NCBI RefSeq assembly: GCF_900078705.1
Contig: NZ_FKIF01000001.1
Coordinates: 496,001 to 560,000 of the forward strand
Direction: 5' to 3'
From: Bordetella ansorpii
GTDB lineage: Bacteria > Pseudomonadota > Gammaproteobacteria > Burkholderiales > Burkholderiaceae_B
DNA: 64,000 nt
Shown here: in pieces, positions 58,049 through 64,000 of the stretch
Layout of the letters: every line of letters starts with the position of its first letter
How positions within the stretch are numbered: the stretch's first letter is position 1
The notes under the pieces: model-generated
What the model saw: the letters and a program-made list of their open reading frames with translations, nothing else
What the model was told of the DNA's origin: nothing
Databases searched by the model: none
Translations under genes and position numbers: made by a program

Positions 58049-59110
58049 CTACGCCGCCGTCAACACCGCTCGCCCTACCACCTTGCCCTGGCGCAGCGAG
58101 GTCAACACGCTGTCGGCCTCGGCCATCGGATGCCGGGTGACGGGCACGGGCGCCACCTTGCCGCCGCGCACCAGGTCCATCAACTCGCGCAGTTCCGCCA
58201 GGTTGCCCACGTAGCTGCCGATGATCGACAGCGCCTTCATCGGAATCAGCGCGATGGGCCATGACGAGCCGCCGCCGAACAGGCCCACCACGATCAGCTT
58301 GCCGCCCTTGGTCAGGAAGTCGAACGCCAACCCCGTGGTGGAAGGCGCGCCGACCAGGTCGATGGCGCCGGACAACGGTTGCCCGCCCGCCGCCGCGATG
58401 ATCTGCCGCGCCGCATCCGGCGCCGCGCCATCGATGGCCGCCAAGGCCCCGGCATCCCGCGCAGCCTGGCGCTTGGCCGGATCGATGTCGACCACGATCG
58501 CGCCCGCGCCGCCCAGCGCCTCGATCAGCGTCAGGCACATCAGGCCCAGGCCGCCCGCGCCGAAGATGACGATGGGACGCTGCGTATACACCTCGGCGCC
58601 GATCTTCTTCAGCGCGGAATACGTGGTCAGGCCCGAGCAGGCGTAGGGCGCGATCAACGCGGGATCCAGGTCGCCGATGTCGATCAGGTAGCGGGGATGC
58701 GGCACCATGATGTATTCGGCGTAGCCGCCCGGCCGGTGCACGCCCAGGCAGGCCGGCGCCGAACAATGGTTCTCCAGGCCCGAGGCGCAGGCCGGGCACT
58801 TGCCGCAACCGATCCACGGATACACGAGATATCGACGTCCCTCGTCCAGGCCCTGGACCTGGGCGCCGACCGACACCACCTCGCCCACGGTCTCGTGGCC
58901 CAGCGTCAGCGGCAGCGTGACGCCCCGCTCCTTCAGCGACAGCGTGCGTCCCTGTCCCAGGTCGTAGCCGCCTTCCCACAAGTGGATGTCGCTATGGCAC
59001 ACGCCCGCGGCGCGCACCTTCAGCAGGACCTGGGTTCCCTGCGGCTGGGGCGTGGGCTGATCGAGCGCCTGCAGCGGTTCGCGGAAATTGACAACGCAAT
59101 AGCACTTCAT
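58049..59110 (-). CDS. Zinc-dependent alcohol dehydrogenase
   Basis: This 353-residue medium-chain dehydrogenase has the catalytic zinc ligands in GVCHSDIHLWEGG and GHETVGEV. The four structural-zinc cysteines are in CGKCPACASGLENHC, and a Rossmann motif reads VIFGAGGLGLMCLTLIEALGG. The Asp of VVDID indicates NAD preference. ATG 59110 has AGGAGG 7 bases upstream; the preceding in-frame TTG is not needed. It lies 15 bp after the stop of an orphan periplasmic binding protein gene, so the two form an operon. Confidence 0.92.
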   Translation of the reverse strand: MKCYCVVNFREPLQALDQPTPQPQGTQVLLKVRAAGVCHSDIHLWEGGYDLGQGRTLSLKERGVTLPLTLGHETVGEVVSVGAQVQGLDEGRRYLVYPWIGCGKCPACASGLENHCSAPACLGVHRPGGYAEYIMVPHPRYLIDIGDLDPALIAPYACSGLTTYSALKKIGAEVYTQRPIVIFGAGGLGLMCLTLIEALGGAGAIVVDIDPAKRQAARDAGALAAIDGAAPDAARQIIAAAGGQPLSGAIDLVGAPSTTGLAFDFLTKGGKLIVVGLFGGGSSWPIALIPMKALSIIGSYVGNLAELRELMDLVRGGKVAPVPVTRHPMAEADSVLTSLRQGKVVGRAVLTAA

Positions 59111-59125
59111 CAAAGCCTCCTGGTT

Positions 59126-60331
59126 CTACTTCTTGACCGACGGGCACTCGCTTTCCGCCAGCGACACGAACACTTTCTCGCCCGGCACGGTGGACAGGAT
59201 CCTGTAGAAGTCATTGGCGTACTTCGATTCGGCCGGCTTCTTCACCTCCACCAGGTACATATCCATGATGACGCGGCCATCCTCCGGGCGCACGCGGGCG
59301 TTCCTGACCAGCCGGGTCGTGATGGGCAGCTCGCGCATCTTGCGGTTGACCGCCGCGCCATCGAAGGTGCCCGCGGCCTGCGCGGCCTGCAGATAGTGCA
59401 CCGTGGCCACGTAGCTCAGCGCCTGCACGATGGACGGCGCACGCGTCGTGCCCACCTTCTGCTGCCAGCGGCGGGTCCAGGCGCGCGTGTCCTCGTCGGC
59501 GTCCCAGTAGAAGCCTGTGGGAAACGTCAAACCCTGCGCCACGTGCGGGCCCATGGCCTGCACGTCGTTGATGAAGGTCAGGAAGGTCATCAGGCGCTGC
59601 CTGCCGCCCGCCAGCCCGAACTCCTGCGCCTGCTTGATCAGGTTGACCAGGTCGCCGCCCGCGCTGGCCAGGCCCACCACGTCCGCGCCGGACGACTGGG
59701 CCTGCAGCAGGAACGAGGCAAAGTCCAGCGCGCCCAGCGGATGCCGCGTGCTGCCCAGCACCTTGCCCCCGGCCGACTGCACGAAGCGGGTCGCGTTGGC
59801 TTCCATCGACTTGCCGAACACGTAATCGGTGGTGATGAAGTACCAGTTCTTGCCGCCCTGGTCGACCACGCTGCGCACCACGGCATTGGCCAATGCGTAG
59901 GTATCGGGCGCCCATTGGGTGCTCAGTTCGCTGCATTGCTTGCCGCTGAAGTCGCCTGCGAAGCCGCCGCTGATCAGCGCGGCCCCACCCTTCTCGCGCG
60001 CCACGCCCTGCGCCGCCAGCCCGGCGGAACTGGCCCCGCCATCCACCACGGCCACCACGCCCTGCGTGTCGAACCAGCGCCGCACCAGCGACGAGGCCAC
60101 GTCGGCCTTGTTCTGGTTGTCGGCGCCGATGACCTCGACCGTCTTGCCCGCGACCTGGCCGTTGAAGTCCTCGACGGCCATGCGCACGGCCATCTCGGAC
60201 CCGAGTCCGCCCAGGTCGGCATAGATGCCGGATCGATCGTTGGATACGCCCAGGCGGACGACGTCCTGGGCCTGGGCGGCGCCCACGGCGAATGCCGCGG
60301 CCACGGCCGCCACTACAGCGGAAATGCGCAT
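59126..60331 (-). CDS. Periplasmic binding protein, branched-chain amino acid ABC type (orphan)
   Basis: This 401-residue protein has a Sec signal (residues 1-21, AQA-Q) and a two-lobed type I periplasmic-binding fold. Markers are VRLGVSNDRSGIYADLGG, VEVIGADNQNKADVASS, YFITTDYVFGKSMEANA and GADVVGLASAGGDLVNLIKQ. Such proteins feed LivHMGF-type importers, but no permease or ATPase gene is nearby. Its only operon partner is the alcohol dehydrogenase downstream, so it might instead deliver or sense an alcohol- or amide-like ligand (inference). Confidence 0.88.
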   Translation of the reverse strand: MRISAVVAAVAAAFAVGAAQAQDVVRLGVSNDRSGIYADLGGLGSEMAVRMAVEDFNGQVAGKTVEVIGADNQNKADVASSLVRRWFDTQGVVAVVDGGASSAGLAAQGVAREKGGAALISGGFAGDFSGKQCSELSTQWAPDTYALANAVVRSVVDQGGKNWYFITTDYVFGKSMEANATRFVQSAGGKVLGSTRHPLGALDFASFLLQAQSSGADVVGLASAGGDLVNLIKQAQEFGLAGGRQRLMTFLTFINDVQAMGPHVAQGLTFPTGFYWDADEDTRAWTRRWQQKVGTTRAPSIVQALSYVATVHYLQAAQAAGTFDGAAVNRKMRELPITTRLVRNARVRPEDGRVIMDMYLVEVKKPAESKYANDFYRILSTVPGEKVFVSLAESECPSVKK

Positions 60332-60420
60332 CTGCTTGTCTCCGGCGCGGCCTGAGGCCGCTTATTTTGATAGGCACAAATGCGAAGCATCGGGCAGCGG
60401 CGTGCAGCCGCCTGAAAGAA

Positions 60421-60438
60421 ATTTCCGGTACGGAAAAT
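60421..60438. repeat. Operator-like inverted repeat upstream of the binding-protein gene
   Basis: TTTCCG-GTA-CGGAAA (60422-60436) lies 90 bp before the start of the orphan binding protein, in AT-rich flanks. It could be a repressor or activator site; nothing else supports it. The 293-bp spacer 60332-60624 otherwise holds only the hairpin at 60475. Confidence 0.35.
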
Positions 60439-60474
60439 TCCTGCATTGACTGTAGGAGCGGGCGGGGACAAAGT

Positions 60475-60508
60475 CAACGGCCCGAGGCGGAATCGCCTCG
60501 GGCCGTTG
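60475..60508 (-). terminator. Perfect 15-bp hairpin after upp
   Basis: CAACGGCCCGAGGCG and its exact complement are separated by GAAT. It lies 117 bp beyond the upp stop. On the minus strand it is followed by ACTTTG, a poor T-tract, so it may act as an RNA-stabilising hairpin or a weak terminator. Confidence 0.6.
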
Positions 60509-60624
60509 AGCGCGTGCGCGGAAAGACGGGGGCGCCTGAAGTCCGCATCGCGGCGCGGCCTCGGTGCGTATGTCGGTGCGTAGTCGGTGCGTACGAGCGC
60601 GGGCGGCCGCCACGGCCGCGCGGC

Positions 60625-61263
60625 TCAATGGTTCTTCTGCTTGGTGCCGAAGATGCGGTCGCCCGCGTCGCCCAGGCCAGGGATGATGTAGCCGTCGTCG
60701 TTCAGGCGTTCGTCGATGGACGCCGTGTAGATGTTGACGTCGGGATGCCTGGCCAGCACCGCGTCGATGCCGACCGGCGCCGCCACCAGCACCAGCGCGC
60801 GGATCTCGCGGCAGCCGGCGCGCTTGAGCATGTCGATGGTGGCCAGCATGGAGCCGCCGGTGGCCAGCATGGGATCGACGATCAGCGCCAGGCGCTGGTC
60901 GAGCTCGCCCACCAGGCGCTCGACGTAGGTGTGCGCTTCGAGGGTCTCTTCGTTGCGGGCCACGCCCACGACGCTGACCTTGGCCCCGGGAATCAGGCTG
61001 AGCACGCCATCCAGCATGCCGATGCCGGCGCGCAGAATGGGGACGACGGTGACCTTCTTGCCGGCGATCTTCTCGACCTTGACGGTGCCGCACCAGCCTT
61101 CGACCTCGGCTTCGATCAGCGGCATGTCCTTGGACGCCTCGTAGGTCAGCAGCGCGCCGACTTCCTGCGACAGTTCGCGAAAGCTCTTGGTGCTCAGGTC
61201 GGCGCGCCGCATGATCCCCAGCTTGTGGCGAATCAGCGGATGACGAATTTCATGCACGGGCAT
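60625..61263 (-). CDS. upp: Uracil phosphoribosyltransferase
   Basis: Upp (212 residues) salvages uracil to UMP with PRPP. The N-terminal [16 protein letters not shown], the [12 protein letters not shown] block, the PRPP loop [13 protein letters not shown] and the C-terminal [13 protein letters not shown] uracil-binding motif are complete. ATG 61263 (MPVHEIRHP) has GGAG 9 bases upstream; the in-frame ATG at 61296 adds unconserved residues. Confidence 0.97.
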   Translation of the reverse strand: MPVHEIRHPLIRHKLGIMRRADLSTKSFRELSQEVGALLTYEASKDMPLIEAEVEGWCGTVKVEKIAGKKVTVVPILRAGIGMLDGVLSLIPGAKVSVVGVARNEETLEAHTYVERLVGELDQRLALIVDPMLATGGSMLATIDMLKRAGCREIRALVLVAAPVGIDAVLARHPDVNIYTASIDERLNDDGYIIPGLGDAGDRIFGTKQKNH

Positions 61264-61776
61264 GACAGGGATCTCCAGGGAATACGAATACGGCATGCGC
61301 CGGCCAGCGTGCAGCCGGAATATCGTAGCTTGGTTTCCGGGCAGGATGGCCGCAGGTGTGGGCGCGGGGCGGGCGGGATGTTAACCCGTCTTGGTTCCCT
61401 GGCCTTGGCCTGTGTGTATTGGCGTTTGATGGGTTCTTGCGGCGTCATGCAACGGCCGCCATACAGCGGCATGCGGAGGGTGGCGCCCCTGCGCATGTTT
61501 TCCGATTCCCTTGCGCCCACGGCAAGCCCCTCTCCCCCTGGCTCACCACCACGAAACAGGCGGGATCGTCGACGGGCACGGCGGCTGGCAGAGCAACGGC
61601 TGACGCAATAGGTGAAAGGGGTTTGTATTGCGGACTGCCGTGGACTCGGAAAATCTTCGAGGCACGGCCGGTGGTGGATAGCGGCATCCGCCGCATGGCC
61701 CGGACCGCCCTCCAGAGGCGACGTCAGAACTCGAAATACTCCCGATCCAACAACCACCCAGGACCGCGCCAAAAGA
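61264..61776. other. Gene-free region between upp and dacB
   Basis: I see no credible gene in these 513 bp. The open frames on both strands are short, Arg/Pro-rich and match nothing I recognise. The first 100 bp should contain the upp promoter. No terminator, repeat or RNA gene could be identified, and dacB ends at 61777 without an obvious terminator. Confidence 0.55.
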
Positions 61777-63213
61777 TCAGTTCCGATCCACCAGCCACGC
61801 AATCAACGCATCATCGAACGCCCGCACCGCCCCCGCCTGCTCATGATTGACGATGCTGACGATGACGTACCGCTTGCCGTTGCTCCCCAACACGTAGCCG
61901 GCGATGGCTCGGACGTCGCGCAGGGAACCGGTCTTCAGATGCGCCATGCCCTCGGCATCCTTGCCGCGCAGGCGACGGCGCACCGTGCCGTCCACCCCCG
62001 AGATCGCCAGCGACGACATGTACTCGGGCATGTACGGCGAGGACCACGCCAGCGTCAGCAGCGAGGCCAGGCTTTCCGCCGACACCCGGGCCTCGCGGGC
62101 CAGGCCGGCGCCGTTGTCGATCACCAGCTCGGGCATCTTCAGGCCCTGCGCCGTCAGCAGCGCACGCGCCACCATGTCGCTGCTGGCCACCGTGGCCGGA
62201 CGCGCACCGCGCTCGGCGCCCAGCGTCAGCAGCAGCGTGCGCGCCATCACGTTGTTGCTGCGCTTGTTGATCGTGCGGATGATCTCGCCCAGCGGTTTCG
62301 ATTCGTTGGCCGTCAACAGCACCGCGTCGGCGGGTACGCGGCCGGCGCGCACCTGGCCCGTGAACTTGCCGCCCAGGTCCGTCCACAACTGGCGGAACAC
62401 CGCCTGGGCATATTCGGGCTGCGACAGCGCCAGACGGTACAGGCTGAATTCACCGCAGGAACCCGCGACCGTGCCCCCCACGCGCAGCGAGACACCCTGC
62501 TGGGTCATCACGGGATCGGTCGTCACCACCGGCGGGCCAGGGCAGCGCGCGTCGCTCCATTGCACCTTGCCCTCGATGCGCACGCCGGGCAGCGGCGGAT
62601 CGATGTAGGGCACCCAGCGGCGCGTGGCCGCATCGGGCACGAACAGCAGGCGCATCGCGCCGAAGCCCACCATCAGGGCGTCGGGGCTGGCGTTGTAGGC
62701 GCGGTCTGGCGCGCCGTCGAAGGCGCCGGGATCGATGGACACCTGGCCGAAGATGCTGCGGTCGATGACCAGGTCGCCGATCTGCCTCACCCCGCGCAAC
62801 CGCAGGTCGCGCAGCAGGTTCCACACGTCCTGCAGCATCAGTTGCGGATCGCCGCCGGCGCGCAGGTACAGCGGGCCGGGCAACACACCCTTGGCATCGG
62901 GGCGCATGCCCGGATCGGCCAGCAGTTCGGTGCGCCAGATGTAATTGGGGCCCAGTTCCGACAGCGCCGCCCAGGTGGTGACCAGCTTCATCACCGAAGC
63001 CGGGTTGCGCGGCGTGGTGGCGTTGATGCTCGCCAGGCGCGGGCCGCCGATCTCCTGCACGACCAGCGACAGCGAATCGTCGGGCAGGCCGCTCTTCTTC
63101 CAGATGGCCGCCAACTCGGGCGGCAGCGCCTGGGCATGCCCCTGTGCCGCCGCCAGCACCAGCCCGGCCGCCGCCAGCCATCGTTTCAGTATTCCCGCTC
63201 GCTTGACCGCCAT
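61777..63213 (-). CDS. dacB: D-alanyl-D-alanine carboxypeptidase/endopeptidase (PBP4)
   Basis: This 478-residue periplasmic PBP4-type enzyme trims or cleaves peptidoglycan peptides. A signal peptide (about residues 1-28, AQA) precedes the catalytic domain. The three penicillin-binding motifs are in order: SVMK (SxxK, in NPASVMKLVT near residue 75), SNN (in KRSNNVMART) and KTG (in HLKTGSLRD). The large inserted domain between the first two motifs is present. ATG 63213 (MAVKRAGILKRW) is set by the signal peptide. It is divergent from queA. Confidence 0.94.
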   Translation of the reverse strand: MAVKRAGILKRWLAAAGLVLAAAQGHAQALPPELAAIWKKSGLPDDSLSLVVQEIGGPRLASINATTPRNPASVMKLVTTWAALSELGPNYIWRTELLADPGMRPDAKGVLPGPLYLRAGGDPQLMLQDVWNLLRDLRLRGVRQIGDLVIDRSIFGQVSIDPGAFDGAPDRAYNASPDALMVGFGAMRLLFVPDAATRRWVPYIDPPLPGVRIEGKVQWSDARCPGPPVVTTDPVMTQQGVSLRVGGTVAGSCGEFSLYRLALSQPEYAQAVFRQLWTDLGGKFTGQVRAGRVPADAVLLTANESKPLGEIIRTINKRSNNVMARTLLLTLGAERGARPATVASSDMVARALLTAQGLKMPELVIDNGAGLAREARVSAESLASLLTLAWSSPYMPEYMSSLAISGVDGTVRRRLRGKDAEGMAHLKTGSLRDVRAIAGYVLGSNGKRYVIVSIVNHEQAGAVRAFDDALIAWLVDRN

Positions 63214-63370
63214 ACGCGCCACGCCGCCGTGTTCCAGAAAACCGTGAGCATACCGAATCAAGCTTGCGGCCAGCCCAAAGCCGGCCGTCGAAGGCGCCGG
63301 GTTCACCGGCGACCCGGCTCGCCACGCGCCGGGCTTCATCCGGGCGGCGGGCGGTGTTGCCGCGCCGTCA

Positions 63371-63376
63371 TACAAT
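63371..63376 (+). promoter_or_regulatory. Possible -10 for queA
   Basis: TACAAT (5 of 6) lies 22 bp before ATG 63398 and 55 bp before GTG 63431. No recognisable -35 stands at the right distance. Confidence 0.35.
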
Positions 63377-63430
63377 AGCGGGTTGTCCCGCGGCCCGATG
63401 CCGCGTCACTCTTTTTCGGCTGTCCCCCGC

Positions 63431-64000
63431 GTGTCCGCCCCGCTCACCCTCTCCGATTTCGACTACGAACTGCCGCCCGAGCTGATCGCGCAGCATCCCG
63501 CCGCCCAGCGCGGCGGCAGCCGCCTGCTGCACCTGGATGCCGCCAGCCAGCTGCACGACCGGCAGTTTCCCGACCTGGCCCACTTGCTGCGCGCGGGCGA
63601 CCTGCTGGTCTTCAACGACACCCGCGTCATCAAGGCGCGCCTGGCCGGCCACAAGGCCGGCAGCGGCGGCAAGGTCGAAGTGCTGGTCGAACGCCTGGTC
63701 GAACCCACCCGTGCCCTGGCCCACGTGCGCGCCAGCAAGTCGCCCGGTCCCGGCACCGTGCTGCGCCTGGCCGACGCGTTCGACGCCGAGGTGCTGGGCC
63801 GCGAGGGCGAACTGTTCGACCTGCGCTTTCCGGCGCCGGTGCTGGACCTGCTGGACGCGCACGGCGCCACGCCGCTGCCGCCCTACATCACGCACGCCGC
63901 CGAGGAAACCGACGACAGCCGCTACCAGACCGTCTACGCCCGCGAGCCGGGCGCGGTGGCCGCTCCCACCGCCGGCCTGCACTTCGACGAGCCCATGCTG
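63431..64000 (+). CDS. queA: tRNA preQ1(34) S-adenosylmethionine ribosyltransferase-isomerase, 5' part
   Basis: The first 190 codons of queA run off the right edge of the window. QueA transfers and rearranges the ribosyl group of SAM onto 7-deazaguanine in tRNA to make epoxyqueuosine. [46 protein letters not shown] and the last visible PTAGLHF are family hallmarks. The start is taken as GTG 63431, 10 residues before the conserved DYELP. An in-frame ATG at 63398 ([11 protein letters not shown]...) is an equally open alternative; neither has a clear Shine-Dalgarno. Confidence 0.95.
   Translation, partial: MSAPLTLSDFDYELPPELIAQHPAAQRGGSRLLHLDAASQLHDRQFPDLAHLLRAGDLLVFNDTRVIKARLAGHKAGSGGKVEVLVERLVEPTRALAHVRASKSPGPGTVLRLADAFDAEVLGREGELFDLRFPAPVLDLLDAHGATPLPPYITHAAEETDDSRYQTVYAREPGAVAAPTAGLHFDEPML

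Noticed and set aside
61233-61802. 190-codon minus-strand frame spanning the upp-dacB spacer
   Set aside because: Arg/Pro/Cys-rich, overlaps the upp start and dacB end, no ribosome-binding site or recognisable domain.

Overview
This window looks like the chromosome of a GC-rich betaproteobacterium of the Alcaligenaceae (Bordetella/Achromobacter type). The grounds are very high GC, the Calvin-type class II aldolase next to purC, a two-domain MaeB, MHYT-domain signalling proteins, and many secreted or Tat-exported binding proteins. This placement is inference from gene content; no database was consulted. I see 54 protein genes, two of them cut by the window edges. I found no rRNA, tRNA, CRISPR array, insertion sequence or phage gene.

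Layout. 1-4 kb: end of an RND-type outer-membrane efflux protein, an unusual DsbB with a micro-protein partner, purC and fba. 4-9.3 kb: an MHYT-GGDEF-EAL protein, a GFA-type enzyme, an array of six palindromic iterons, an IF-1 gene, an M23 peptidase and a lipoprotein. 9.3-15.3 kb: mog, then two tandem Tat-exported PhoX phosphatases, each behind a recognisable Pho box, and a CbpA-like co-chaperone. 15.5-17.4 kb: small enzymes (GNAT, an internally deleted DinB, a cupin, a YfcF glutathione transferase). 17.5-23.1 kb: a cyclic-di-GMP locus in which a MASE2 diguanylate cyclase converges on, and overlaps by 84 bp, an HD-GYP response regulator that is translationally coupled to a multidomain MHYT hybrid kinase. 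23.4-28.1 kb: a PHA-synthase-like hydrolase with a histone-H1-like tail, a small secreted repeat protein, and a GT9 glycosyltransferase.

28-33 kb: the central-carbon genes tkt, gap and pgk, with a 687-bp gap between gap and pgk that contains two large palindromes. 33-45.4 kb: rsmE, a maeB-patatin-barstar operon, an FAD-domain protein, an aminotransferase, a lytic transglycosylase, ubiD, a yqjDEK-like membrane operon and a secreted unknown. 45.7-49.2 kb: a complete DctPQM TRAP transporter. 49.2-58 kb: a nitrate assimilation operon (nrtA-nrtB-nrtD, an FAD/NAD reductase, nasA) divergent from cysG. 58-64 kb: an alcohol dehydrogenase with an orphan periplasmic binding protein, upp, dacB and the start of queA.

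The most informative regulatory find is the 523-bp nrtA/cysG intergenic region. Reading towards nrtA, it contains two NtrC-type dyads (GCAC-N7-GTGC, 31 bp apart), a near-perfect sigma-54 -24/-12 promoter, two short hairpins with loops resembling ANTAR-protein targets, and a strong intrinsic terminator before the first gene. This predicts nitrogen-limitation control (NtrC and sigma-54) followed by nitrate-dependent antitermination. Siroheme made by the divergent cysG would serve a nitrite reductase that is not in this window. The second clear circuit is phosphate starvation acting on both phoX genes. The third is the clustering of cyclic-di-GMP synthesis and breakdown with a hybrid kinase.
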